In this document: positions 1 to 7,572 of the stretch, piece by piece
How the letters are laid out: every line of letters begins with the position of its first letter
How positions within the stretch are numbered: position 1 is the stretch's first letter
Origin: AP-16 sp036395835
GTDB lineage: Bacteria; Pseudomonadota; Alphaproteobacteria; Rhizobiales; Xanthobacteraceae
DNA length: 30,222 nucleotides
Reading direction: 5' to 3'
Assembly (NCBI GenBank): GCA_036395835.1
Contig: DASWCW010000141.1
Coordinates: 1-30,222 of the forward strand
Position numbers and translations under genes: made by a program
Notes under the pieces: generated by a model
Told to the model about the DNA's origin: nothing
Seen by the model: the letters and a program-made list of their open reading frames with translations, nothing else
Databases searched by the model: none

Positions 1-63
1 ATTGGCACAGCCGGTGAGCGCGATGCTCATCAGCGCCGCTGGGATCAGCAGAATTCGCGACAT
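1..63 (-). CDS. Lipoprotein, N-terminal 21 codons only (runs off the window)
   Basis: Only the first 21 codons are inside the window. They encode MSRILLIPAALMSIALTGCAN, a textbook lipoprotein signal: an Arg near the start, a hydrophobic core, and the lipobox LTGC with Cys at residue 19. An AGGTGGAG sequence abuts the ATG and could act as the ribosome binding site. The gene follows the sensor kinase on the same strand after an 87-bp gap, so it could be the last member of the two-component operon or a separate unit. The mature part is not visible, so no function can be given. Confidence 0.7.
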   Translation of the reverse strand, partial: MSRILLIPAALMSIALTGCAN

Positions 64-150
64 CTCCACCTGCCGTTTGCGGAGGACCCGGGCGCCGGGA
101 GCGGCGCGGATCGTGCACGTGGCGGCACGATTGAGGCAAAACTCTGATTC

Positions 151-1530
151 TCAACCCGCCGGCAACACCAGCTCGGCCCGCAAGCCGCCGATCGGCGCGG
201 TCCCGAGCGACAGCTCGCCGCCATACAGGGCGGCGAGCTCGACCACGATGGAGAGCCCGAGGCCGGATCCGGGCTTGGTCTCGTCGAGCCGCCGCCCGCG
301 ATGCGCCGCCTGCGCCTCCTCGCGATCGGGGGGCGAAAGGCCCGGACCGTCATCGTCGATCATGAGCCGCACGAGCGGCGAACCGCTCGCGCCGCCGGCG
401 CCGTCGCGCAGCACTTCCACGGACACCCGCGACCGCGCCCACTTGCAGGCGTTGTCGACGAGGTTGCCGACCATCTCCTCGAGGTCCTGCCGCTCGCCGC
501 GGAAGCGGATGTCCTCGGGCGCCTCGACGTCGATGGCGATGCCGCGATCGTGGTGGATCTTCTCCATCGTGCGCGCCAGCGCGGTCACCACCGGACCGAT
601 CTCGGTGACGCTGCCGATCGAGCTGAAACGCGCGGCAAGCCGTGCGCGCTCGAGATGGCGGGCCACCTGATCGCGCATGATGTCGGTCTGCTCCCGCACC
701 TTGACGGCGAACGCATCGCCGCGCGAAGTCGCCTCGTTCACGATCACGGACAGGGGAGTCTTGAGCGCGTGGGCGAGATTGCCGACGTGAGTGCGCGCGC
801 GCTCCACGATCTCGCGGTTGGCCTCGATCAGCGCGTTGGTCTCGCGCGCGAGCGGGGCGATCTCCACCGGGAACGTCCCTTCGAGCCGCTCGGCGGCTCC
901 CGACCGGATCGCGGCGAGACCCTCGGATATCCGCTTGAGCGGCGCCAGCCCGAACCGGACCTGGAACATGGTGGTCAGCAGCAGCACGACCGCGAGCACG
1001 CAGAACGTCACCGCAAGCGCTTCGTTGAACGTGCGCATCTCGTCGTCGATCTCCGCGGCATCGCCCGCGACCGCAATCGAATATCGACCCTCCTCGCCGA
1101 GATCGACGGTCCGCTCGAACATGCGAAGACGCTGGTTCTCCGGACCTTGCACGTAGCCGACCCGCGAGCCGCCGGCGTCGGTCGGAATCTTGCCGCCCTC
1201 GAGACGCGGCAAGCCGCTGTCCCACAGCGAGCGCGAGGAGCGCACCTCGGGCTTCTGCGGGTCGAGGCGCGTGACCTGCCAATACCAACCGGACAGCGGC
1301 AGCTCGAACAGCGGCTCGCCCAGCGATTGCGGGAATTTATCGGCACTTTCCTCGGGGGAGGCGACGTCGGCGACCAGCGTCTTCAGATAGACGCCGAGCC
1401 GGCGGTCGAAGGCCCGCTCCACCGCGTGCCGATAGAACGAGGACAGCACGACTCCGGTGGCGAACAGAATCACCACGGTCCAGGCGGTCGCCGAAAGAAA
1501 CAGCCGAAGCGCGAGCGAATTAGCGCGCAT
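151..1530 (-). CDS. feuQ: Sensor histidine kinase, FeuQ/PhoQ-like
   Basis: Membrane sensor kinase of 459 aa that should phosphorylate the response regulator encoded just upstream. Transmembrane segments lie at about residues 12-33 and 171-191, enclosing a periplasmic sensor region of about 135 residues. A HAMP-like linker follows, then the dimerisation helix with the H-box His at 254 (sequence LAHALKTPL), the N-box around 356-360 (NLVDN), the G1 motif DDGPG at 393-397 and the G2 motif GSGLGLSI at 421-428. All catalytic motifs are intact. The ATG overlaps the end of the regulator gene by 11 nt, which indicates translational coupling. In Sinorhizobium the related FeuPQ system controls cyclic glucan export and symbiosis; its role here is inferred from that resemblance. 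Confidence 0.93.
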   Translation of the reverse strand: MRANSLALRLFLSATAWTVVILFATGVVLSSFYRHAVERAFDRRLGVYLKTLVADVASPEESADKFPQSLGEPLFELPLSGWYWQVTRLDPQKPEVRSSRSLWDSGLPRLEGGKIPTDAGGSRVGYVQGPENQRLRMFERTVDLGEEGRYSIAVAGDAAEIDDEMRTFNEALAVTFCVLAVVLLLTTMFQVRFGLAPLKRISEGLAAIRSGAAERLEGTFPVEIAPLARETNALIEANREIVERARTHVGNLAHALKTPLSVIVNEATSRGDAFAVKVREQTDIMRDQVARHLERARLAARFSSIGSVTEIGPVVTALARTMEKIHHDRGIAIDVEAPEDIRFRGERQDLEEMVGNLVDNACKWARSRVSVEVLRDGAGGASGSPLVRLMIDDDGPGLSPPDREEAQAAHRGRRLDETKPGSGLGLSIVVELAALYGGELSLGTAPIGGLRAELVLPAG

Positions 1531-2194
1531 CGCCCGGCGCCGCCAGGAGATAGCCGAGCCCCCGGACGGTCTGGATGACGTCGACGCCCACTTTCTTGCG
1601 AATGCGGCCGACGAACACCTCGATGGTGTTGGAATCGCGGTCGAAATCCTGATCGTAGAGATGCTCCACCAGCTCCGTGCGCGACACCACTCGGCCGGCG
1701 TGATGCATCAGATAGGATAGCAGCCGGTACTCGTGCGAGGTGAGCTTGACCGGATTGCCTTCGACCGTCACCCGGCCGGTGCGCGTGTCGAGCCGCACCG
1801 GTCCGCAATTGAACTCGCTCTTGGCATGCCCCGCCGAGCGCCGCAACAACGCCCGCACGCGCGCGAGCACTTCCTCGAGATGGAACGGTTTCGGCACGTA
1901 GTCGTCGGCGCCGGCATCGAATCCCTGGACCTTGTCGCTCCAGCGATCGCGCGCGGTGAGAATCAGGACCGGCATGGCGCGGCCGGCGCGGCGCCACGAT
2001 TCCAGCACCGACAGGCCGTCCATCTTCGGAAGCCCGATGTCGAGAATGACCGCATCGTACGGCTCGGTCTCACCGAGATAATGCCCTTCCTCGCCGTCGA
2101 AAGCGCGATCCACGACGTAACCCGCGTCGGTCAGCGCACCTGTCAGCTGTCGATTGAGATCAGGATCGTCCTCGATCACGAGGAGACGCACCAT
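1520..2194 (-). CDS. feuP: OmpR/PhoP-family response regulator, FeuP-like
   Basis: Two-domain DNA-binding response regulator of 224 aa. The receiver domain has the acidic pair in VIEDDPD near the N-terminus, phospho-acceptor Asp52 in ILDIGLP, the conserved Thr80 in LTARD and Lys102 in PKPF. The C-terminal half is a winged-helix OmpR-type domain (LTSHEYRLLSYLM; DSNTIEVFVGRIRKK; TVRGLGYLL). It closely resembles rhizobial FeuP. I chose the ATG at 2194, which has GGGAGG three bases upstream; the TTG one codon earlier would leave no spacing. It lies 11 nt after the PepSY-like gene and overlaps the kinase gene by 11 nt. A direct repeat upstream of the operon is a candidate autoregulatory site. Confidence 0.95.
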   Translation of the reverse strand: MVRLLVIEDDPDLNRQLTGALTDAGYVVDRAFDGEEGHYLGETEPYDAVILDIGLPKMDGLSVLESWRRAGRAMPVLILTARDRWSDKVQGFDAGADDYVPKPFHLEEVLARVRALLRRSAGHAKSEFNCGPVRLDTRTGRVTVEGNPVKLTSHEYRLLSYLMHHAGRVVSRTELVEHLYDQDFDRDSNTIEVFVGRIRKKVGVDVIQTVRGLGYLLAAPGDAR

Positions 2195-2205
2195 CAACCT
2201 CCCGC

Positions 2206-2508
2206 TCAGTGCCCGTCGATCAGGGCGCCCGAGGTTCCATCTACCGTGGCCACGGTCACTTTGCCATCATGCGCGAGCACAGTCAGCACGTAGACGAGCT
2301 CTTTGCCCTCCTTGCACAGCCGGGCCCGCACGACCTCGCCCCCGAGGCGCGCCTTGGCGGCCCGCAGGGCCTTGCCGAGCGGAATGGCTTGCCGAGTGGC
2401 AATGGCCGCGCGGCGTTGCTCCGGGCTAAGGCAGCCGTCGAGTTCGCCCGCAACCACCGATCCGGCGCCGGCGAGCAAAAGCGCAAAGACGCATCTCGCC
2501 AACATCAT
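2206..2508 (-). CDS. Small exported PepSY-like protein upstream of FeuP/FeuQ
   Basis: Protein of 100 aa with a cleavable signal peptide (MMLARCVFALLLAGAGSVVAGE, likely cleaved after VVA) and a single compact PepSY-type domain ending YVLTVLAHDGKVTVATVDG. Two cysteines of the mature part (in DGCLS and RLCKEG) could form a disulfide in the periplasm. The first of two consecutive ATGs is chosen because GAAAGG lies five bases upstream. It is the first gene of a PepSY/regulator/kinase operon. In Sinorhizobium a small periplasmic protein, FeuN, encoded with FeuPQ restrains the kinase; this protein occupies an equivalent position, so a modulatory role is a reasonable inference, but I cannot show homology to FeuN. 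Confidence 0.85.
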   Translation of the reverse strand: MMLARCVFALLLAGAGSVVAGELDGCLSPEQRRAAIATRQAIPLGKALRAAKARLGGEVVRARLCKEGKELVYVLTVLAHDGKVTVATVDGTSGALIDGH

Positions 2509-2545
2509 CGTGGCCTTTCACGGCCTTGCGTCTTAGGCCGAGCTT

Positions 2546-2564
2546 CGTGAACGCAGCGTGAACG
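2546..2564 (-). promoter_or_regulatory. Direct-repeat operator candidate for the FeuP-type regulator
   Basis: The plus strand carries CGTGAACG twice, separated by CAG. Read on the minus strand this is GTTCAC-N5-GTTCAC, an exact repeat with 11-bp period. OmpR/PhoP-family regulators bind tandem hexamers with this period (the enterobacterial PhoP box is GTTTA-N5-GTTTA). The repeat begins 38 bp upstream of the ATG of the PepSY/feuP/feuQ operon, a sensible place for autoregulation. Binding by this FeuP is inferred. Confidence 0.55.
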
Positions 2565-2662
2565 AACCGGCCGCGCCGGGGCCGGCCGACGAGAGTGGAC
2601 GGGGACGGAGGACAGACGATCGCAGCCGGCGACCTCGACCATTCGAGCTCGGTCCCGTGGAT

Positions 2663-3223
2663 TTATCGATTCTTCCCCGGCATCCGGGTGCCGGCCGAAT
2701 TCGTTTTTCCGCCGTCCGTTGTCCCCCGTCGGTCGTCCGGACACGAATTGCCTCTCCGCGCGCGCTTCGGCGTCCGCAGCGGCCAATCCACGATCCGCCG
2801 TTCCAGCGCATCGGCTGGCACGTCGTCCTCTAGATCGTTGACCCGGCCGCGCACCGAGATTCCGGCTTGATGCACCGTCTCCGGGTCGCCGGAGACGAGC
2901 GGGTGCCACCAGTATAAATCCTTGCCCTCCTCGACCAGGCGATAGCCGCAGGTCGGCGGCAGCCAGCCGATCTCCGCGATCGTCTCCGGGGTGAGCCGGA
3001 CGCAATCGTCGACCCGTTCGGTGCGATGCCGATAGTCCCGGCAGTGGCACGTCCCGGTGTCGAGCAGGCGGCAGCCTACGTCGGTGAAATAGATGTTTTC
3101 GGTCTCCTCCTCCTCGAGCTTGACGAGGCAGCAGCGGCCGCAGCCGTCGCAGAGGCTTTCCCACTCGGCCTCATTCAGGTCTTGCAGGCGCTTTGCCCGC
3201 CAAAATGGAACTTCGTCGACCAT
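2663..3223 (-). CDS. ycgN: YcgN/UPF0260 family cysteine-cluster protein with an extended C-terminus
   Basis: The first ~149 residues match the YcgN (UPF0260) family of small cytosolic cysteine-rich proteins thought to bind zinc or an iron-sulfur cluster. The cysteines are at 25, 28, 31 and 32 (LCDGCGRCCL), 51, 59, 61, 74 and 92. The family normally ends near the IVDWP motif (about residue 149), giving about 150 aa. Here the frame continues for about 37 more residues of low-complexity, polar, Arg/Gly-rich sequence with no family resemblance, and the DNA under it contains a hairpin (2677-2694). That tail looks like read-through of former 3' untranslated DNA. A GGTGA precedes the ATG. The gene is divergent from the PBP1A gene. 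Function is unknown beyond probable metal binding. Confidence 0.88.
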   Translation of the reverse strand: MVDEVPFWRAKRLQDLNEAEWESLCDGCGRCCLVKLEEEETENIYFTDVGCRLLDTGTCHCRDYRHRTERVDDCVRLTPETIAEIGWLPPTCGYRLVEEGKDLYWWHPLVSGDPETVHQAGISVRGRVNDLEDDVPADALERRIVDWPLRTPKRARRGNSCPDDRRGTTDGGKTNSAGTRMPGKNR

Positions 3224-3465
3224 GTGTCACCGTCGGGCCCGCCGGGCTCGTCTGCCTCGCTGTAGCCATTTTCCCCAGGATTCTGTGGCTGGCGCATCCT
3301 CGCAGCTTCGCCGGAACCCTCAAGCGGATTGTCACGTTCTAGTGTCCGGCCTGGCGGCTTCAGCCCATTGGCTCCGATCTCCCGATTGAGCTAAGAAAGC
3401 GAACGAGCCGAACGCACGCCAGGTCCGGACCGGCAGCCAAGCCGGTGCCTTGAAGGAAACTCCCG

Positions 3466-5700
3466 TTGCCCGATCTGTTGCCGAACGACTGGAAACCGAA
3501 GCTCAGGCGGTTCCTGCTCGACCTCGATTCGCGGCTGGATTCGACGGTTTTCCATTCCGGAGCCTGGCTGCGGGAGTATTACGAGCGGTTTTCCACCTTC
3601 ATGGACCGCTTCCATGTTGCCGGGTGGCGCCGCCTGTCCGTCGAATTCCTCTCGGAAGCGGCAACGCTGGGCACCGGCGGCCTGGTCCTGATGCTGGCGC
3701 TCGCGATCCCGGCATTCAACGAAACCTCGGACGACGATTGGCTGAAGAAATCCGAACTCGCCGTCACCTTCCTCGACCGCTACGGTAACGAGATCGGGTC
3801 GCGCGGCATTCGTCACAACGAATCGATCCCGCTCGAGGAATATCCCGACCATCTCATCAAGGCGGTGCTCGCCACCGAGGACCGACGGTTCTACGAGCAT
3901 TACGGCATCGACTTCGCGGGCACCGGCCGCGCGCTGACCGCCAACGCCAGGGCGGGCGGCGTCGTACAGGGCGGTTCCTCCATCACCCAACAGCTCGCCA
4001 AGAACCTGTTCCTCAACAACGAGCGCACGATCGAGCGCAAGGTCAAGGAGGCGTTCCTCGCGACCTGGCTGGAGACCCGGCTGTCGAAAAACGAGATCCT
4101 GAAGCTCTATCTCGACCGCGCCTATATGGGCGGCGGCGCATTCGGCGTCGACGCGGCCGCGCAATATTATTTCGGCAAATCGGCCCGTGACGTGAACCTA
4201 TCCGAGGCGGCAATGCTGGCCGGCCTGTTCAAGGCGCCGACCCGGTTCGCACCGCACATCAACCTTCCGGCGGCACGCGCCAGAGCCAATGTGGTGCTCG
4301 ACAATCTCGTCGAAGCGGGATTCATGACCGAAGGCCAGGTGTTCGGCGCGCGGCGCAATCCGGCGACCTCGGTCGATCGCCGCGACGAGCATTCGCCCAA
4401 TTACTATCTCGATTGGGCCTTCGACGAGATGAAGAAGCTCGTCGACACCTTCCCGAAATCGATGAGCGAGCGCGCCTTCGTGGTGCGAACCGCCATCGAC
4501 ATCAACGTGCAGCGCGCGATGGAGAGCGCCATCGAAACTTCGCTGCGGCAGTACGGCCGCGAATATCACGCCTCGCAATCCGCCTCGGTGCTGATCGATC
4601 TCGACGGCGGCGTTCGCGCCTTGGTGGGCGGTCGCGACTACGGGCAAAGCCAGTTCAATCGCGCGGTCGATGCGTTGCGCCAGCCCGGTTCCTCGTTCAA
4701 GCCTTATGTCTACGCCACGGCGCTCGCCAACGGCATGAAGCCGACCTCGATCGTAGTCGACGCGCCGATCTGCATCGGCAATTGGTGCCCGCAGAACTAC
4801 GGCCACTCCTACGGCGGGTCGATGACGCTGACCAAGGCGCTGACGCATTCGATCAACACCGTGGCGGTGCGGCTCTCGATCATGATCGGCAAAGGCAACC
4901 CCAAGGTCGGGCGTGCAAAAATCATCGAGACCGCCAAGAAGATGGGGTTGCGCACGCCGTTGCCTGACACGCCCTCGCTCCCGATCGGAGCCGACGAGGT
5001 CACCGTGCTCGACCACACGGCGGCCTTTGCGACCTTCCCGAATCTCGGCAAGGCAGTAGCACCGCACGCGGTGCTCGAGGTGCGCAGCCCGAACGGCCAG
5101 CTGGTGTGGCGCTTCGACCGCGACGGCAAGAAGCCGGAGCAGGTGATCTCCCAGCAAGTCGCCATGCAAATGATCTTCATGATGAACAAGGTCGTGGAGG
5201 AAGGCACCGGCAAGCGCGCGATTCTCGACGGGGTGCGCGCCGCGGGCAAGACCGGCACCACCAATGCCTACCGCGATGCCTGGTTCATGGGCTACACCGG
5301 CAATTACGTCTGCGGCATCTGGTTCGGCAACGACAATTACGATCCCACCAACCGCATGACCGGCGGCTCGCTCCCGGCGATGACCTGGCACGAGATCATG
5401 GCCTATGCCCACCAAGGCATCGAAGTGAAGAATCTGCCCGGCTTGCCGCCTGCCCAGGCGTCGCCGTCGGCGGCAGTTGCGGCCGAGCGCAAGGGCGAAG
5501 GTCCCGAGGCGAGCTTGCGTCCTACCCTGCTGACCAAGCGCGGCGCCGACATCCTGCAGCGGCTCGAGCACTTGCTGGACAACGCGAGCCGCGCCATGGC
5601 TTCGAGCCCCGGCCCCGGCGAGCAGCGCGGCGCGAAACTCGAGCAGCCGAATACGATCGCCAAGGCCGCGGAGGGATCGCCCGTCCCGCGCGGCAATTAG
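3466..5700 (+). CDS. mrcA: Class A penicillin-binding protein 1A (glycosyltransferase/transpeptidase)
   Basis: Bifunctional cell-wall synthase of 744 aa that polymerises lipid II and cross-links the glycan strands on the periplasmic face. After a cytoplasmic N-terminus there is one transmembrane helix at about 66-84. The GT51 domain follows with catalytic Glu138 in ATEDRRFYEH, the GGSSITQQLAKN motif at 169-180 and Glu195. The transpeptidase domain has SSFK with nucleophile Ser409 and Lys412, SIN at 462-464 and KTGT at 595-598. All active-site motifs are intact. The C-terminal ~90 residues are Pro/Ala-rich and probably disordered. The TTG at 3466 is chosen because GGA lies eight bases upstream and the next Met is at residue 46, within the sequence before the membrane helix; this start is less certain than the rest. 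Confidence 0.95.
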   Translation: MPDLLPNDWKPKLRRFLLDLDSRLDSTVFHSGAWLREYYERFSTFMDRFHVAGWRRLSVEFLSEAATLGTGGLVLMLALAIPAFNETSDDDWLKKSELAVTFLDRYGNEIGSRGIRHNESIPLEEYPDHLIKAVLATEDRRFYEHYGIDFAGTGRALTANARAGGVVQGGSSITQQLAKNLFLNNERTIERKVKEAFLATWLETRLSKNEILKLYLDRAYMGGGAFGVDAAAQYYFGKSARDVNLSEAAMLAGLFKAPTRFAPHINLPAARARANVVLDNLVEAGFMTEGQVFGARRNPATSVDRRDEHSPNYYLDWAFDEMKKLVDTFPKSMSERAFVVRTAIDINVQRAMESAIETSLRQYGREYHASQSASVLIDLDGGVRALVGGRDYGQSQFNRAVDALRQPGSSFKPYVYATALANGMKPTSIVVDAPICIGNWCPQNYGHSYGGSMTLTKALTHSINTVAVRLSIMIGKGNPKVGRAKIIETAKKMGLRTPLPDTPSLPIGADEVTVLDHTAAFATFPNLGKAVAPHAVLEVRSPNGQLVWRFDRDGKKPEQVISQQVAMQMIFMMNKVVEEGTGKRAILDGVRAAGKTGTTNAYRDAWFMGYTGNYVCGIWFGNDNYDPTNRMTGGSLPAMTWHEIMAYAHQGIEVKNLPGLPPAQASPSAAVAAERKGEGPEASLRPTLLTKRGADILQRLEHLLDNASRAMASSPGPGEQRGAKLEQPNTIAKAAEGSPVPRGN

Positions 5701-5911
5701 GGCGCATTTCCATCGAGCTGCGGGATCGAACCCCGGACCCCCGTTGCGGCGCACCGGCTGCCGCAGCCCACGGCGATCGCGCCGACGGCTCACGGCTTGA
5801 TTATCCGGGCCTGCGTTGGCACTACAGGACGCCCGTTCGCACCGCTTGGTGTTCCGACCCGCGGGCACGGAAGATTCGGAACGCCGCTCCCGCCACTCGA
5901 CCGGTTTTCAC

Positions 5912-6490
5912 GTGCGACTTCTCCTCGGGGTGTTCCTGGCTTTGCTGATCGCGGCCGCCACCGGTCTCGGCGCGACGTGGCTGGCTTTGACGCGCGGCAC
6001 GGCCTTTGGAGCGATCACGATCGGAGCCTGGACCGCTTGGCCCAAGACCGGCACCGCGGACATCGATCCTTATGCGCGCGCGACGATCGCGCGCAGCGGC
6101 GAATTGCCGGTCGGTTCCGGCGACGGCATCGCGTTCTATGCTCGGACCGACGATGCCGGCAATGTCCTCGACGGCCGCTGTGAGACGCTGCTGCGCGGCG
6201 TTACCCCGGCGGCGCGATTCTGGACCCTGACGCTCTACGATCCCGAGGGCCGGCTGGTCGCCAATTCCGCCAACCGCTACGGATTCACCAGCCAGGAGAT
6301 CACCCGGTTTTCCGATGGGAGTTTTCAGATCATGGTCGCGCCCCGCGCGCGGCCGAGCAACTGGCTGCCGAGCGGCGGGGCGGATCGCTACGTGTTGGTG
6401 CTGAGGCTTTACGACACCCCCGTCGGCGCCGCCACGCGAATCGGACGCGAGGCGCCGATGCCCTCGATCGTGCGGAGAGCCTGCCCATGA
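5912..6490 (+). CDS. DUF1214 domain membrane-anchored protein
   Basis: Protein of about 192 aa. From the chosen GTG it begins VRLLLGVFLALLIAAATGLGATWLAL (first ~26 residues), a signal anchor or uncleaved signal peptide placing the rest in the periplasm. The body (ARFWTLTLYDPEGRLV; FSDGSFQIMVAPRA; YVLVLRLYDTP) is the beta-rich DUF1214 fold, which elsewhere is the C-terminal partner of DUF1254 in one polypeptide. An in-frame TTG at 5816 would add 32 residues lacking any signal-like character, so the GTG is preferred, although no good ribosome binding site is visible. It overlaps the next gene by 4 nt (ATGA), so the two are coupled. The biochemical role of this family is not known. Confidence 0.85.
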   Translation: MRLLLGVFLALLIAAATGLGATWLALTRGTAFGAITIGAWTAWPKTGTADIDPYARATIARSGELPVGSGDGIAFYARTDDAGNVLDGRCETLLRGVTPAARFWTLTLYDPEGRLVANSANRYGFTSQEITRFSDGSFQIMVAPRARPSNWLPSGGADRYVLVLRLYDTPVGAATRIGREAPMPSIVRRACP

Positions 6491-7035
6491 TCCGCTGGCT
6501 GCTCTGGATCCTGGGGGGCATTCTGCTGGGCGGGATCGTCCATTTGGCGACGGTGCTGCTGCTGCCGACCACGGCCACACGCGATGCCTATGATCGGCTG
6601 CTCGCGACCGCGCCCGTCAATTCGATCGTACAAATCTCCGCGCCCACGCCCGAGAAGGCTGTGCTGCCTTTCATGGATCCCGCGTTTTCGACGAGTGTGT
6701 GCCGCTACGATCTCGGCAATGGACCGCTGAAGCTCACGACCCCGGTGAGTCAGGCGTACACGTCGGTGTCGTTCTACACCCGATACGGCGTCGCCTATTA
6801 TGCCATCAACGACCGCGCGGCGGGGCGGCGCGTCATCGAGCTCGACCTGATGACGACGGAACAGCACAACCAAATGCCCGAGGAGGAGGACGTGACGGCC
6901 GCGGACCGGCTGATCGTGGATTCTCCGACGCCGACCGGTCTGATCGTCATCCGGGCGCTGGCACCGGAGCCGGGCCTGATGCCCGCCGCACAAAGCGTGC
7001 TCGCCAAAGCGCAGTGCCGGGTGCAGGCGCAATGA
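6487..7035 (+). CDS. DUF1254 domain membrane-anchored protein
   Basis: Protein of 182 aa with an N-terminal hydrophobic segment (residues 2-27, IRWLLWILGGILLGGIVHLATVLL) and a periplasmic body typical of DUF1254 (FMDPAFSTSVCRYDLGNGPLKL; SVSFYTRYGVAYYAINDR). The ATG overlaps the TGA of the DUF1214 gene by 4 nt, so the two subunits are almost certainly made together. In many proteobacteria DUF1254 and DUF1214 are fused in one larger exported protein; alphaproteobacteria often encode them separately as here, with DUF1214 first. Substrate and activity are unknown. Its weakly polar tail ends AKAQCRVQAQ. Confidence 0.87.
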   Translation: MIRWLLWILGGILLGGIVHLATVLLLPTTATRDAYDRLLATAPVNSIVQISAPTPEKAVLPFMDPAFSTSVCRYDLGNGPLKLTTPVSQAYTSVSFYTRYGVAYYAINDRAAGRRVIELDLMTTEQHNQMPEEEDVTAADRLIVDSPTPTGLIVIRALAPEPGLMPAAQSVLAKAQCRVQAQ

Positions 7036-7053
7036 GGCGCGCGGGCGCCCGGC

Positions 7054-7248
7054 TCATCCGCGAGGTGCGCGCCGCCGGCGTTTGCGGCCGGAGGCGCTGT
7101 CCGCGTCGGGCTCGCTGCCGGGGTGGTCGGGAGCGCGCTCGATGCGGATAACGGGAAGGACCAGCACGACTGCGGATTCGCTTGCTTCGAGGCGGGTCCC
7201 GGCGCGCTCAACGCGCCGATCCTTAGGAAACTGCACCAATGTTCCCAT
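7054..7248 (-). CDS. Small conserved-type hypothetical protein (64 aa) with MGTLVQFPK start
   Basis: A 64-aa reading frame beginning MGTLVQFPKDRR. GGGAG lies upstream of the ATG at about 7-bp spacing, and the MG(T)LVxFPK-type opening with a following basic patch resembles small hypothetical proteins common in Rhizobiales. The middle (SAVVLVLPVIRIERAP) could form a beta strand, and the C-terminus is strongly basic (GRKRRRRAPRG). There is no signal peptide or membrane helix. It converges on the DUF1254 gene. I do not recognise a function; DNA or RNA contact through the basic tail is only a guess. Confidence 0.6.
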   Translation of the reverse strand: MGTLVQFPKDRRVERAGTRLEASESAVVLVLPVIRIERAPDHPGSEPDADSASGRKRRRRAPRG

Positions 7249-7324
7249 GCCCCCGCTCCCCGTGCGGCAATCGCGCCAACGCCGAATTCCGGCGTGCCCC
7301 GATCCTGATTAGGGTCCGACAAGG

Positions 7325-7339
7325 TTAACGCTCGGTTAC
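7325..7339 (+). promoter_or_regulatory. Near-consensus CtrA box (TTAA-N7-TTAC)
   Basis: TTAA, seven bases, then TTAC: one mismatch to the TTAA-N7-TTAA consensus of the alphaproteobacterial cell-cycle regulator CtrA. It lies about 235 bp upstream of the DUF2336 start. Partner-element spacing and the rarity of TTAA in GC-rich DNA make it worth listing; binding is not shown. Confidence 0.3.
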
Positions 7340-7500
7340 CTTGCTGTCTTGCGGTTTCTGGATGTTTCCACTCGCAGAGCCAAACAAGGCAAATGAGGCG
7401 GAGCGAATCCGGCCCTGTGACTGCGGTCAGCCGCGCGCGACCCAGGCTTTGGCAACGACATCAGTTGCATTTTAGCGAATGTGTTACGGAATCGTTGCGG

Positions 7501-7515
7501 TTAAGGCTCCGCTAA
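7501..7515 (+). promoter_or_regulatory. Near-consensus CtrA box (TTAA-N7-CTAA)
   Basis: TTAA, seven bases, then CTAA, one mismatch from the CtrA consensus, ending 57 bp before the chosen GTG of the DUF2336 gene. That places it in the probable core promoter. It is the second such element in this intergenic region. Confidence 0.33.
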
Positions 7516-7572
7516 CGAGCACCGACCTATGCTCGCGGCCTCGCCGCCTCCCTGTTGCGTTTCGGAGCAGTC

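Larger units (their letters stand above)
7249..7572. other. Intergenic region, divergent promoters
   Basis: About 320 bp between the divergent 64-aa gene and the DUF2336 gene with no convincing reading frame. It is less GC-rich than the flanking genes and contains two TTAA-N7-xTAx elements (7325-7339 and 7501-7515), listed separately. No terminator or RNA gene is evident. Confidence 0.6.

Noticed and set aside
2581..2662. Purine-rich GGACGGAGGACAGACG-like stretch possibly part of a dispersed repeat
   Set aside because: Only one region of this kind was seen, with partial similarity to DNA under the YcgN tail; too weak to call a repeat without a genome scan.
5716..5740. A T-arm-like segment (GGTTCGATCCC on the minus strand) that could suggest a tRNA
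   Set aside because: The stem pairs only four bases in T-arm register, and I could find no matching acceptor stem, anticodon arm or D-arm in the flanking DNA.
4198..5868. Long open frame of 556 codons on the minus strand
   Set aside because: It lies antisense to PBP1A, has the Arg/His-rich composition of a GC-rich shadow frame, and lacks any recognisable domain.
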